A program made the position numbers and the translations under genes. Of a stretch of 64,000 nucleotides of DNA, positions 17,501 through 25,630 are shown piece after piece. The stretch is from NCBI GenBank assembly GCA_017550535.1, contig JAFZOS010000081.1, positions 1-64,000 on the forward strand, read 5' to 3'. The DNA comes from Lachnospiraceae bacterium (GTDB lineage Bacteria; Bacillota; Clostridia; Lachnospirales; Lachnospiraceae). Position 1 is the first letter of the stretch; each line of letters begins with the position of its first letter. The notes below the pieces were generated by a model. That model saw only the letters and a program-made list of their open reading frames with translations, did no database searches and was not told the origin of the DNA.

Positions 17501-17810
17501 CTATATGATCTTTATGGGTAAGAAGGCCAAAATTGAAAACTACAGTAGATTCAACCCCGATTATCAGGTTTCAGCCGACCGGGATACTGAAGACAGGAAA
17601 TCAAAAAAGAAACATAAAAAGTCTTCACGAAAGAAGAAGACGGAAGAAAAGGCTTCTAAAGAACTTCCGGATGAAAAACCTTCGGAAGAGATAATCCCGG
17701 AAGATAAGGTTTCAGAAGAAATATCAGAGGAAGGAAACTCTTCGGAAAACACGGCTTCGGAAGAATTATCAGCGGAAGAAAACGCTTCGGAAAAAAATGA
17801 TCAGAACTGA
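14556..17810 (+). CDS. RND family efflux transporter (AcrB/HAE1 type)
   Basis: This 1084-residue pump has the two-fold RND repeat: one N-terminal transmembrane helix, a large extracytoplasmic loop, then helix bundles near 340-480 and 850-980. GMMVDSSIVVLE in helix 4 matches the proton-relay region. The last ~90 residues are a hydrophilic tail with Lys/Arg-rich then Ser/Glu-rich tracts made of short SEE-type repeats, longer than is usual. It is paired with the adaptor upstream. With no outer-membrane channel gene here, it probably exports lipids, peptides or drugs to the cell surface, as SwrC/YerP-type pumps do in Gram-positives. The stop overlaps the convergent MBOAT gene by 10 bp. Confidence 0.9.
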   Translation: MDFLTRVSLKRPVATMLALLALVVFGVSSIFTFELELIPDISLPIIMVYTTYEGANAETVDKLVATPIEEFGSKMQGVYSVESTTGTGYTSISFQFDYGTDMDQTFMDFKSEIELLNLPEGCQRPTIRRMKSNKPFVNIQVTSGKEGDVLTYVNNTVKPRLERVPGVAQVNIYGGKEEYIRILLNETLMDQYSVTIDSIRSALASTDYNIPANSIRQGSMDIRLSSTSSLASVGELEALPIQTGTGAIVSLRDVADVSYAVRKADSISRHNGSENIRIAMTKNQTVSTVTAARNVEAEVKRLQEEDSDVMLTITMNSADEIMAALKEVGSTLIIGIFLSMLTLFLFFGDLKASLIVGSSMPISLLATLIIMAFTGIQLNILSLAGLVIAIGMMVDSSIVVLESCFRAQERGLDFKESALQGTKEVTASIIASTITTCVVYLPMAVMSGLISSMFQGLCMTIVYAMVTSLLVSLTFIPLFFMFYKPTEKKNAPAVHIMQKIAARYAKGIRKIIRRRAAVVLVTLGMVAVTALMAFSMNTQLETPVDQGEFQMSIKSRVGTAMEIADENAKKYEEVLLNDPDIKDIDYSVEGNEATITAYIKDIEKTPTSEKVEYYNILWADEKGVDMTIEAEDGTSTGSGSGAKITLTGDDYEELKQMVYKAMEPLAEIDGVFSVSSQLESGAPEAKIYIDPKKAMDAGLNPQNVALTIANVNNGIQALKMKTEGEEYKVRLEYPEGRYDDLHKIMNLKFTGQGGRVVPLSDIAELKYEEAVDAIIKSNGQYSLDISMVTSEDDKFRVQEEAENIVKNLDFGTTTSVGMSALEQFFEDELKKMVWAIAASIFLVFLAMAMQFESPRFSAMVMMSIPFSLIGSIGLTFVTGGSLNGDGALGILMLAGIVVNDGILFVDTTNTLKEEYVIEEALARSGEIRLRPILMTTLTTVLSMLPLLFVKDSSASMVSGMGLIIIGGLMASTMLILFLLPTFYMIFMGKKAKIENYSRFNPDYQVSADRDTEDRKSKKKHKKSSRKKKTEEKASKELPDEKPSEEIIPEDKVSEEISEEGNSSENTASEELSAEENASEKNDQN

Positions 17811-19171
17811 GAATAAATAAAAGCACCGCTTCCAAAGTAGGCAAACATAAAGGTAGCGATAATAATAGCACAGAAAATGACCTTGCCGTACATGCGGTCA
17901 AGGGGCAGGGGTTTTATGGGATCATCAGAATCATTAAAATGTGCTGCTATGAACTGGACGATGAGTAATACGGCACCGAAGATGAAAATGTAGACATAGT
18001 AATACCCGATCCCGGGTTTTAATGTAAGTATACGGCTTATGATGATCCCGGCATCATTAAGGGTTGCGGCCCTGAAAGGGATCCACAGAAAATTAACCAT
18101 AAGAAAGCTTAATATCATTGATAAAATGCGTGTAAAACGGAGCAGGGGAGTCCCCTGTTCCGTTTTATTATCCTTAAGCAGCCGGGTAAACGCACGGTGG
18201 ATAACCTGCCACAGCCCGTGAACAGCGCCCCATATAAGAAAGTTGATCGTTGAACCGTGCCATAATCCGCTTACGATCATCGTAAGGAATATGTTTATAT
18301 AAGTGCGTTTATTTCCCTTTCTGCTGCCTCCGAGGGGGATATACACGTAATCACGAAGCCATGTTGAAAGGCTTATATGCCAGCGGCGCCAGAAATCGGA
18401 AGGATTTACCGACATATAAGGTAAGTTGAAGTTTTTACCTAAGTCAAACCCAAGCAGCCAGGCAACACCGATCGCCATATCGGAATAACCCGCAAAATCA
18501 AACAGCAGCTGCAGTGAATAGGCAACGGAAGTTAAAAACAGGGTAAGTCCGCTGTAAGCAAGCGGAGCATCATAAACCTTATCAACACATACCGCAAGCC
18601 TGTCCGCCATAACAAGCTTAAGGAATGCACCTAGTGCAAATAACTGGACGCCGTATGAGAGGCGTTCAAGGGTAAGCTTCTTCCTTACCGCTAACTGAGG
18701 GATGAAGTCCTTAGCCTTGACTATGGGACCGGAAACCACCTGCGGGAAGAATCCGATATATACAAGGCTGTCAAGAAGTGCCGGAACCTCTTTGAATTCA
18801 CTACGGTACGTATCGGCCAGCAGGCTTATTGCCTGAAGCATGTAGAAGGATAAACCGACAGGCATTGGGAACAAACCTGCATACTTAAAGAATGCAAGGA
18901 CAAGTATCTGAACGGTAATGCAGGCAAAGAGCAGCCTTTTAGCGGCACCGGTCTGTTTTTTTGCCGTCATGCCCGATATTGATTTTGCTCCTATCCATGT
19001 AAAAACAGACAGAAGGAAAAGAAGCGCCAGGGCGCGGATATCAAAGCAGGCATAGAAAACATAGCTTGCGATAAGCAGAATTATCCGCTCCATCCTTCCG
19101 CCCGGTATAAAGCGCAGCAGGATGAGGAGGACCGATATAAGTATCAAAAACGGCAGAGACAAAAAAGACAT
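17801..19171 (-). CDS. MBOAT family membrane O-acyltransferase (AlgI/DltB-like)
   Basis: The 456-residue polytopic membrane protein has the MBOAT hallmarks DFWRRWHISLSTWLRDYVY and, further on, GLWHGSTINFLIWG, containing the conserved His of the active-site tunnel. AlgI/PatA/DltB-type enzymes move acyl groups across the membrane to surface polysaccharides or teichoic acids. It ends 10 bp inside the RND gene's tail on the opposite strand and is preceded 4 bp away by an SGNH-like partner, which is the standard two-component O-acetylation layout (MBOAT plus SGNH/AlgJ-like). The target polymer cannot be told from sequence. Confidence 0.88.
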   Translation of the reverse strand: MSFLSLPFLILISVLLILLRFIPGGRMERIILLIASYVFYACFDIRALALLFLLSVFTWIGAKSISGMTAKKQTGAAKRLLFACITVQILVLAFFKYAGLFPMPVGLSFYMLQAISLLADTYRSEFKEVPALLDSLVYIGFFPQVVSGPIVKAKDFIPQLAVRKKLTLERLSYGVQLFALGAFLKLVMADRLAVCVDKVYDAPLAYSGLTLFLTSVAYSLQLLFDFAGYSDMAIGVAWLLGFDLGKNFNLPYMSVNPSDFWRRWHISLSTWLRDYVYIPLGGSRKGNKRTYINIFLTMIVSGLWHGSTINFLIWGAVHGLWQVIHRAFTRLLKDNKTEQGTPLLRFTRILSMILSFLMVNFLWIPFRAATLNDAGIIISRILTLKPGIGYYYVYIFIFGAVLLIVQFIAAHFNDSDDPIKPLPLDRMYGKVIFCAIIIATFMFAYFGSGAFIYSQF

Positions 19172-19175
19172 AAGA

Positions 19176-20213
19176 TCATTTCCTCAACACTTTATACAGT
19201 TCCTCCGCCATCATGCGGTGAGCTGCCCTGTTTATATGGCCGTCGCCGGGTGTTGTGTTTATAAAGCCGTATGGAACGATATGATCTTCCTCATAGGCTT
19301 TCATAAAGGCATCCGACATATCTATAAAATCAATATCATGTCTTGCACAAATTTCCCTGTAATACGGTTCGGCGCCGTTTGTTAAGAGCTTTAGGGAACC
19401 GTCCTTTTCAATTGAAACGGCGGGATGATAAAGGATGATGACCTGCTTATCTGTTTTGGAACGGATAAAGCCCATAAGGTCATCAAGGGCATCACGATAA
19501 CCGCCCGAAAACTCAGCTTCCCAGAAATCGGGATCCAGGATATCGGATGAGGACGGTTCCGCTTTTGATTCTTTGTATGTAAGATACTGTTTGTGAAGCT
19601 CCCTTACAAGCGGAAGTGACTGTTTGACCCTTACAGATAACCGCTGCCTTGAAGACAGGCTGTCAAGCATTGAACGGGCTGTTTCGCCTGGATCGTACCC
19701 GGTTTGTATCTCAGAGTCATATAAAGCTTTTGTATCATAAGTAAGAGTGTCGGTTTCGATGATGATAGCCCCGGCATCCGGAAACTCACCCAATATGCCG
19801 TCAAGATGCTGAAGGACCACGGAAAAAAAGTTGCCGCTGCGGCCGATGTTATAAACATGCAGTTCATCATCTGTACCAAGCATTGAGTTAAGCAGGTCGC
19901 TGTATCTTAACTTAAGAGGAATGAAAAGTCCTTCGGTATGGGAAGCACCGCAGACAAGATAATAGTCATCAGAACGGGGAAGGCTGCGGTTCACGTATCC
20001 GTTATCATCAATATTGGCGATACAGTAGCCTTCGAGACCGTATACGCCCCTGCTGTTCGGAAGTAAAAAGCCCGTGGTTGAGCCGCCCGAACGTAAAAGT
20101 TCCTGGCAGGGAGCATAGAAAGAGAAAGTTAAAATATTTAATATGATAAATGCTATGGTAAATGCCAGGCCCCACTGTATAATATGTTTTATATAAAAAC
20201 CGGTCTTATGCAT
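19176..20213 (-). CDS. SGNH-hydrolase-like partner of the MBOAT acyltransferase
   Basis: This 345-residue protein has an N-terminal membrane anchor (about residues 10-33) and an external domain with SGNH-type blocks: CGASHTEG near 86 (Ser block), NIGRSGN near 120, and a C-terminal DGHINRAAH carrying the Asp-x-His pair. It looks like the AlgJ/AlgX or DltD-type transferase that accepts acyl groups from the MBOAT protein. It sits 4 bp upstream of the MBOAT gene in the same operon. Catalytic residues are assigned by motif only. Confidence 0.75.
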   Translation of the reverse strand: MHKTGFYIKHIIQWGLAFTIAFIILNILTFSFYAPCQELLRSGGSTTGFLLPNSRGVYGLEGYCIANIDDNGYVNRSLPRSDDYYLVCGASHTEGLFIPLKLRYSDLLNSMLGTDDELHVYNIGRSGNFFSVVLQHLDGILGEFPDAGAIIIETDTLTYDTKALYDSEIQTGYDPGETARSMLDSLSSRQRLSVRVKQSLPLVRELHKQYLTYKESKAEPSSSDILDPDFWEAEFSGGYRDALDDLMGFIRSKTDKQVIILYHPAVSIEKDGSLKLLTNGAEPYYREICARHDIDFIDMSDAFMKAYEEDHIVPYGFINTTPGDGHINRAAHRMMAEELYKVLRK

Positions 20214-20248
20214 GGCTATAATTCTAACCGTTTTTAAATACTATTGCA

Positions 20249-20280
20249 ATAAAAAGGAACCGCCTTAAGCGATTCCTTTG
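20249..20280. terminator. Terminator after the nitroreductase gene
   Basis: AAAGGAA and TTCCTTT arms (with an inner CGC/GCG) fold into a hairpin followed, on the minus strand, by a run of Ts. It lies 6 bp past the nitroreductase stop and separates it from the SGNH/MBOAT pair. Confidence 0.65.
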
Positions 20281-20285
20281 TGATC

Positions 20286-20825
20286 TTAAAAGAACTTCGT
20301 TATATCCTCAACTGCCTTGCGTTTGGGCTTTTCGGGATCATCTTCACGTACGCCCACCGAGATGATCGAAACGATCTCCTGTGAATCGGGGATACCGAAT
20401 TCGGCCTTTAAGACATCCACATCCCTGATCCCCATGATAAGAGTATCATATCCGGTTTCCCTCGCTTTAAGTACGAGGTTTTCATTCTGGAGTCCTAAAT
20501 CGTAAACACCCCATTTATCACCGAGTTCATTGGTGGGGTTGCCGTCCCTTTCAAAACCGGAGCGCTTTGTTTCATACGCAGTTATGATAATGGCAACCGC
20601 GTTTTCGCAATTGGCAGCGTTAAATGACGGCAGTGACTGATTCTTGATAAAATTCATCTTATCCTCGCTCATTGCCACATAGTAGCGGCCGGTCTGCGAG
20701 TTCTTCCATGTGGGAGCCTGGATAGCGGCGTCGATCATGACCTTTATCTGGTCCTCGCTTATCCTCATTCCCGGTTTAAACTTCCTGATACTCCTCCTGC
20801 TTTCAATTAACTGTGAAAATTCCAT
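20286..20825 (-). CDS. Nitroreductase family protein
   Basis: The 179-residue protein begins MEFSQLIESRRSIRKFKPG, the FMN-phosphate-binding RRSxRxF signature of nitroreductases, followed by APTWKNSQTG. Length is typical for the small FMN-dependent NAD(P)H oxidoreductases that reduce nitro, quinone or flavin-type substrates. The substrate is unknown. It lies just downstream of the HD-GYP gene on the same strand (16 bp gap) and may be co-transcribed with it; a terminator follows. Confidence 0.88.
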   Translation of the reverse strand: MEFSQLIESRRSIRKFKPGMRISEDQIKVMIDAAIQAPTWKNSQTGRYYVAMSEDKMNFIKNQSLPSFNAANCENAVAIIITAYETKRSGFERDGNPTNELGDKWGVYDLGLQNENLVLKARETGYDTLIMGIRDVDVLKAEFGIPDSQEIVSIISVGVREDDPEKPKRKAVEDITKFF

Positions 20826-20841
20826 AAACCCTTCCTTTCCG

Positions 20842-22521
20842 CTAAACTACAGCCTGTTGATCAAACCATCCGTTATCCCTTGGGGCCACATCATCAAGCA
20901 AACCCCTGTCAAATAGTGAAATGAAAACATCAAGCATTTTGGGATCGAACTGCTTTCCCCTGCCTTTTAACATCTCCTCACGTATTTTTGTACGTGAAAG
21001 AGCTTTACGGTATATCCTGTTGGAACTCATTGCATCGTATGTATCGACGATCGTTACTATCCTTGCATCAAGGGGGATCTGCTCGCCCTTAAGACCTTCG
21101 GGATAACCGCTGCCGTCGTAACGCTCATGGTGGTACCTTATAACGTTTTCCGCACCGGGCAGCGTGCTGGCATCATGCATTATATCACCGCCAATGGTAA
21201 CGTGATCCTTTAAGATATCAAATTCATCATCGGAAAGAGTGGAGGCCTTGTTAAGGATCACATCACTTATACCTATCTTACCGATATCGTGAAGAAGGCC
21301 TTCGTACCTTAATATATCAACCGACTCCTTATCCCATCCCAAGGCGGTCGCAAGTCGGACACTGTATTCGGCAACACGGGATGAATGACCGTTTGTATAC
21401 TTATCCTTCGCATCTATCGCGTTTGCAAGTGTCTGTACCAGCTGGACCGACATCTGCTCAACCTTCTGATGACGCTGTTCTGCGTATTTGGTCTGCTTTT
21501 CAACCTCGGCTTCAAGTTCCTCGCGGTAACCGTCCTGTAATGCCTTATATTCGGTCTGGGATGTAATGTCATTAAGACTTACAACTATTCCGATCGTGGA
21601 CCTGCCGGAGGTGATCTTTTTAACAGACGGGTCATACAGCCTGCCGCCGTAATTTATCGGTGTCGTGTTTCCGTTGACTATCTGTCTGAAGGAAGTGGAA
21701 ACAGGGTAAAGATTATCGTCCTGCATCAGGTTGTTAAGTTCGGGGAAAATAAGATTGGCAAGGTCATTGCTTCCCTTATATCCGTAATCACCGTCGGTGA
21801 CAATGAACGCGGAATCCATGGAAGCAAAGATATAGTCCCTTGCTATATCGCTTATATTGTATATCTTTTCAACATATATCAGCTCCATTATGATGATGAC
21901 CGACAGTATGAAGGAAAGCGGTATAAGATCATAAGGCAGATCCAGTATCTTCTGTACGCCGTAGCCGATAAAAGGTATTGACAGAGCAAACATGAGAAGT
22001 ACGGAAGCACGCCTGCGGCGATGTTTTGCCAGGTTCATGATAAGGAGGCAAAGCATGACCAGAAGATAAAGTATCATTTCAACCTGATATACGGTATGAA
22101 AAGGTCCGTAAGAACGGCGGAACATTATATCCCCGTTTTTATGTTCAAGCCAGGTTTTCGTGTAGAACAGATCATGTTTGTCCATGAACAGGGCAATGAT
22201 GCTCATGATCACGTTATTCATCACGATAAGGAGCTGTATCCTGGGTGATATTGTCTTGTGACAGAAATCGAATACAAACAAAAGAAGATAAAATAGAACA
22301 TGCACGAATGCAAGGTATACGATCTTCTGGCCCAAAAGCTGGGATTCAAGGGTAGTGTTCGTGATACGGATACAGAAACCGAAAGTAATAAAACAGCACC
22401 ATGAACATATGCTTGACATAAGCTTCTGTGAATAACTTGACTGCTGTATGTCAACGACGAACATGCTGATGGCAAGGATTACCAGTGCCGCATAATCTAT
22501 TATAAGAAAAGAATAATACAT
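20842..22521 (-). CDS. Membrane-bound HD-GYP phosphodiesterase (c-di-GMP type)
   Basis: The N-terminal ~230 residues contain about seven hydrophobic helices, a sensor-type membrane module. A PAS-like region with a short coiled coil follows, then a C-terminal HD-GYP domain with HDIGK near residue 411 and HHERYDGSGYP near 464. These are the metal and substrate motifs of cyclic-di-GMP phosphodiesterases. I place the start at 22521 (559 residues): CGGAG lies 6 nt upstream there, and a strong promoter (22552-22580) lies inside the longer 587-residue frame starting at 22605, which has no ribosome binding site. Confidence 0.85.
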   Translation of the reverse strand: MYYSFLIIDYAALVILAISMFVVDIQQSSYSQKLMSSICSWCCFITFGFCIRITNTTLESQLLGQKIVYLAFVHVLFYLLLFVFDFCHKTISPRIQLLIVMNNVIMSIIALFMDKHDLFYTKTWLEHKNGDIMFRRSYGPFHTVYQVEMILYLLVMLCLLIMNLAKHRRRRASVLLMFALSIPFIGYGVQKILDLPYDLIPLSFILSVIIIMELIYVEKIYNISDIARDYIFASMDSAFIVTDGDYGYKGSNDLANLIFPELNNLMQDDNLYPVSTSFRQIVNGNTTPINYGGRLYDPSVKKITSGRSTIGIVVSLNDITSQTEYKALQDGYREELEAEVEKQTKYAEQRHQKVEQMSVQLVQTLANAIDAKDKYTNGHSSRVAEYSVRLATALGWDKESVDILRYEGLLHDIGKIGISDVILNKASTLSDDEFDILKDHVTIGGDIMHDASTLPGAENVIRYHHERYDGSGYPEGLKGEQIPLDARIVTIVDTYDAMSSNRIYRKALSRTKIREEMLKGRGKQFDPKMLDVFISLFDRGLLDDVAPRDNGWFDQQAVV

Positions 22522-22551
22522 TTCATGCTCCGACGGATATTGTATAATAGG

Positions 22552-22580
22552 ATTATATAAAAAATCAGGGATAAAAACAA
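22552..22580 (-). promoter_or_regulatory. Promoter of the HD-GYP gene
   Basis: On the minus strand TTGTTT (complement of 22575-22580) and TATAAT (complement of 22552-22557) are spaced 17 bp. Transcription would begin near 22545, which supports the downstream ATG at 22521. Confidence 0.65.
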
Positions 22581-22614
22581 CACAAAGTAACGCATTAATT
22601 GCCATGATTTATTA

Positions 22615-22643
22615 TTGATAAAGCAAGGGTTTTCGGGTACCAT
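22615..22643 (+). promoter_or_regulatory. Possible galK promoter
   Basis: TTGATA (22615-22620) and TACCAT (22638-22643) are 17 bp apart, 34 bp before the galK ATG. The -10 is weak. Confidence 0.35.
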
Positions 22644-22676
22644 TACTTTATAAACGTAAAGTGACGGAGGACAGGG

Positions 22677-23957
22677 ATGAAAGCGGACGGATTAAAAGAA
22701 TTTATAAAAAACGGGAGCATGGATGAAAGGCTTGTCGATATTTATGCGGATAAAGCTCTCCTTGATAAGCAGAAGGAAAGGTACACGGCAGCTGTCGATA
22801 AGTTCATATCGTTGTACGGAAACAGGGAGGTTACGGTTTTTAGCGCGCCGGGCAGGAGCGAAGTCGGGGGAAATCATACGGATCACCAGCACGGTCAGGT
22901 ACTTGCGGCTGCAGTTAACCTTGATGTCATAGCGGTCGTTTCCGCAACGGATGACGGGATCATAAAGGTGGTTTCCGACAGCTTTGATATCGAGCCCATA
23001 GATGTTAACGATCTTGAAAAAAAGGATGAGGAAGAGGGCAGTTCGGAAGCACTCATCCGAGGCGTGGCGGGAAAGATAAAAGCTGACGGCTTCAAAGTCG
23101 GAGGTTTTGTGGCATATATGACGAGTGATGTGCTCGTAGGTGCGGGATTGTCTTCGTCAGCTGCTTTTGAGGTGGCAGTCGGAAACGTATTGTCCGGGTT
23201 GTATAACAACATGGATCTGACTGATGTATATATAGCCAAGGTAAGCCAGTATGCGGAGAATCACTATTTCGGAAAGCCCTGCGGACTTATGGATCAGATG
23301 GCATCGAGTGTCGGCAGCCTTGTAAATATTGATTTTTACGATGTGAACGAGCCGGTCATCAATCCGGTGAAGGTTGAATTTGATAAGTTTGGCCACAGCC
23401 TGTGCATAGTGGATACAAAGGGTGATCATGCGGACCTTACTCCCGAATACGCTGCGATCCCTGTAGAAATGAAAAAAGTCGCCCGGTATTTCGGAAAGGA
23501 TTATTTAAAGGAAGTGCCTTATGACGATTTCTACGATAAGATACCCGAAGTCCGCCGGGAATGCGGGGACAGGGCCGTGCTGCGCGCGCTGCATTTCTTT
23601 GAGGATGACAGGAGGGTAACGGATGAAGTTAATGCACTTAAGGCTGGCGATTTTGAGGAATTCAAGAAGCTCATAAGGGAGTCCGGTGACAGCTCATATA
23701 AATACCTTCAGAATGTTTACCCCGTATGCGACCTTGATAATCAGAATGTGGCCGTTGCGCTTGCGCTTACGGAACACATCCTTAAGGACAAGGCCGGATA
23801 CAGGGTTCACGGCGGCGGCTTTGCGGGTACGATACAGGCCTTTGTTCCGAACGATCTCGTTGATGATTACAAGCGTGGGATCGAGAAGTATTTCGGAGAA
23901 GGCAGCTGCCATGTTCTCAAGGTGAGAAAATACGGAGGTATGAAGGTTATTCAGTAA
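22677..23957 (+). CDS. galK: Galactokinase
   Basis: The 426-residue GHMP kinase carries the galactokinase signature GRSEVGGNHTDHQHG (near residues 62-76), the ATP loop VGAGLSSSAAFEVA (near 157-170), and a C-terminal GGGFAGTIQAF motif. It phosphorylates galactose to galactose-1-phosphate in the Leloir pathway. GGAGG precedes the ATG. galM, the other Leloir gene in the window, lies at 60958; galT and galE are not here. It diverges from the HD-GYP gene and no other sugar gene adjoins it. Confidence 0.93.
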   Translation: MKADGLKEFIKNGSMDERLVDIYADKALLDKQKERYTAAVDKFISLYGNREVTVFSAPGRSEVGGNHTDHQHGQVLAAAVNLDVIAVVSATDDGIIKVVSDSFDIEPIDVNDLEKKDEEEGSSEALIRGVAGKIKADGFKVGGFVAYMTSDVLVGAGLSSSAAFEVAVGNVLSGLYNNMDLTDVYIAKVSQYAENHYFGKPCGLMDQMASSVGSLVNIDFYDVNEPVINPVKVEFDKFGHSLCIVDTKGDHADLTPEYAAIPVEMKKVARYFGKDYLKEVPYDDFYDKIPEVRRECGDRAVLRALHFFEDDRRVTDEVNALKAGDFEEFKKLIRESGDSSYKYLQNVYPVCDLDNQNVAVALALTEHILKDKAGYRVHGGGFAGTIQAFVPNDLVDDYKRGIEKYFGEGSCHVLKVRKYGGMKVIQ

Positions 23958-23986
23958 ATACAGCGAAAAGCAAACAAGCTTTGAGG

Positions 23987-24016
23987 TTGACTAATACTTG
24001 ATCAATAGATTATAAT
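23987..24016 (+). promoter_or_regulatory. tRNA-Ser promoter
   Basis: TTGACT (23987-23992) and TATAAT (24011-24016) with an 18-bp spacer lie about 32 bp upstream of the tRNA. Confidence 0.75.
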
Positions 24017-24047
24017 CTTAGTCGGTCGGTCCTAAAAGGACCGCATT

Positions 24048-24133
24048 GCAGACGTATCGAAGTGGTCATAACGGGGCGCACTCGAAATGCGTTTGCCCTC
24101 CGGGGCACGAGGGTTCGAATCCCTCCGTCTGCG
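24048..24133 (+). tRNA. tRNA-Ser (anticodon CGA)
   Basis: The acceptor stem GCAGACG pairs with CGTCTGC and G24133 is the discriminator. The anticodon stem GCGCA/TGCGT encloses CTCGAAA, giving anticodon CGA, which reads UCG serine codons. A long variable arm (TGCCC-TCCG-GGGCA), typical of class II tRNA-Ser, precedes the T arm GAGGG-TTCGAAT-CCCTC. The 3' CCA is not encoded. Confidence 0.95.
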
Positions 24134-24176
24134 TGCATGAGAAAGGGATGCCATTTGGCATCCTTTTCTTATGCAC
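24133..24176 (+). terminator. Hairpin terminator after tRNA-Ser
   Basis: A nearly perfect 20-bp stem (24133-24152 with 24157-24176, two G-U pairs) with a 4-nt loop contains a TTTT tract in its 3' arm and follows the tRNA directly. Confidence 0.6.
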
Positions 24177-24300
24177 ATAAGGGATTCGAACCGCTGCGAC
24201 GGCAAAGCCGGAAAAACGATCCGGGGGATCGTTTTTTAGCAGCGTGGCGTGATAGGGGCGCAGCCCCGGAGCGAATCCCTCCGTCTACACAGACGGAGAG
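24177..24300 (+). repeat. tRNA-derived remnant with T-arm/acceptor duplication
   Basis: CGAATCCCTCCGTCT occurs in the tRNA (24116-24130) and again at 24272-24286. GGATTCGAACC at 24182-24192 is the inverse of a T arm. An 11-bp hairpin with a T-run (24212-24236) lies between, inside an outer CGCTGC/GCAGCG pairing. The ~125 bp looks like a decayed tRNA gene copy or the scar of tRNA-targeted integration. An 80-codon frame here is not a real gene. Confidence 0.5.
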
Positions 24301-24317
24301 GTAAATCAAGTACTAAA

Positions 24318-24336
24318 ACCTATTGACTTAGTAGGT
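24318..24336 (+). promoter_or_regulatory. Operator-like inverted repeat over the nifS -35
   Basis: ACCTA and TAGGT arms flank the -35 hexamer (ACCTA-TTGACTTAG-TAGGT). The same ACCTATTGAC...TAGG block overlaps the -35 of the cysteine-importer promoter at 26063, with 15 of 19 positions identical. It is likely the site of a common sulfur or Fe-S regulator. An Rrf2-type (IscR/CymR-like) protein is my inference; none is encoded in the window. Confidence 0.5.
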
Positions 24337-24351
24337 AATTAGATATATAAT
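24323..24351 (+). promoter_or_regulatory. Promoter of nifS-iscU
   Basis: TTGACT (24323-24328) and TATAAT (24346-24351) are separated by 17 bp. The 5' leader would be about 55 nt. Confidence 0.75.
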
Positions 24352-24413
24352 CTGAAATGCTTTAATTATATGAAACCGAGTACTTGTTACTTATAAAATT
24401 CGGAGGGTTCAAA

Positions 24414-25598
24414 ATGATATATGCGGATAATGCAGCTACCACCAAGATGAGCAAGACCGCGACAGATATAATGATCTTTCATATAAAGGAAACATACGGA
24501 AATCCGTCAAGTTTATATGGGATCGGGCAGAAGGCGAAGGAAGTCATTGAAGAGGCAAGAAGTGATATCGCAGGAGTTATAGGAGCTGATCCTAAAGAGA
24601 TCCTTTTTACATCAGGCGGAAGTGAAGCCGATAATCAGGCGATAATCTCAGCCGCGAGACTGGGAGAACGTAAAGGGAAAAAGCATATAATTTCCACGGC
24701 TTTTGAGCACCATGCGGTACTTCATACCTTAAACAAACTGAAAGATGAAGGCTTTGAAATAACACTCCTGGATGTTCACGAGGACGGTATTGTCAGGGCA
24801 GAAGAAGTAAGGGAAGCCATCCGTGATGACACATGTCTTGTTACCGTTATGTATGCCAACAATGAAATAGGAACGATACAACCAATCCGGGAGATAGGTA
24901 AGATATGCCGTGAAAAAGGGGTACTCTTTCATACCGATGCAGTGCAGGCTGTAGGTCATATCCCGGTGAACGTTGAAGAGGATAATATCGATCTTCTCTC
25001 ATCGTCAGCCCATAAGTATCACGGACCCAAAGGTGTTGGCTTTTTATATGCAAAAAAGGGGATAAAGCTGACCAATCTTATAGAGGGCGGAGCCCAGGAA
25101 AAAGGAAGAAGGGGAGGAACGGAAAATGTTCCGGGAATAGCGGCAATGGCAGCAGCCTTAAAGGAGGCCGCAGCCAATATGGAAAAAAACGCTGCTAACG
25201 TAAGTAAGAAAAGGGACAGGCTTATCGCAGGACTTAAAGAGATCCCGCACTCAGCCATAAACGGAGATGAAATAAACAGACTCCCCGGCAACGTGAATTT
25301 CTGCTTTGAAGGAATAGAGGGAGAATCACTCTTACTCCTTCTTGATGACAAGGGCATCCAGGCATCGTCCGGATCCGCATGTACTTCGGGTTCGCTTGAT
25401 CCCTCCCATGTACTCCTTGCAATAGGAAGGGTACATGATGTGGCTCACGGATCACTCAGGCTTAGCCTTTCAGAAGACATAACGGATGAGGAAGTTGATG
25501 AAATAATAAATTCTGTTAAGGAAGTAGTTGAATATTTAAGAAGCTTTTCTCCCATATGGAGAGATCTTATGGCAGGAAAAAAGGAATTCATTTTATAA
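24414..25598 (+). CDS. nifS: Cysteine desulfurase (NifS/IscS class)
   Basis: The 394-residue PLP enzyme opens IYADNAATTKMS, has the PLP-lysine motif SSAHKYHGPKG near residue 200, and the active-site Cys loop SGSACTSGS near 325. It takes sulfur from cysteine as a persulfide and delivers it to Fe-S assembly on IscU and to tRNA thiolation. The start is the ATG at 24414, just after CGGAGGG; the upstream ATG adds a non-conserved tail. The IscU-type scaffold gene follows 32 bp later, forming the minimal two-gene ISC/NIF set common in Clostridia. Confidence 0.93.
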   Translation: MIYADNAATTKMSKTATDIMIFHIKETYGNPSSLYGIGQKAKEVIEEARSDIAGVIGADPKEILFTSGGSEADNQAIISAARLGERKGKKHIISTAFEHHAVLHTLNKLKDEGFEITLLDVHEDGIVRAEEVREAIRDDTCLVTVMYANNEIGTIQPIREIGKICREKGVLFHTDAVQAVGHIPVNVEEDNIDLLSSSAHKYHGPKGVGFLYAKKGIKLTNLIEGGAQEKGRRGGTENVPGIAAMAAALKEAAANMEKNAANVSKKRDRLIAGLKEIPHSAINGDEINRLPGNVNFCFEGIEGESLLLLLDDKGIQASSGSACTSGSLDPSHVLLAIGRVHDVAHGSLRLSLSEDITDEEVDEIINSVKEVVEYLRSFSPIWRDLMAGKKEFIL

Positions 25599-25630
25599 AG
25601 ATCATGAACATAAAAGAAAGAAGGTAGAGT

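Noticed and set aside
22522..22605. Longer N-terminus of the HD-GYP protein starting at 22605
   Set aside because: A 17-bp-spaced promoter lies inside it and only the ATG at 22521 has a ribosome binding site.
24062..24304. 80-codon open frame starting inside tRNA-Ser
   Set aside because: It is an overlap of the tRNA gene and its decayed repeat. It has no ribosome binding site, and its composition follows the tRNA arms.
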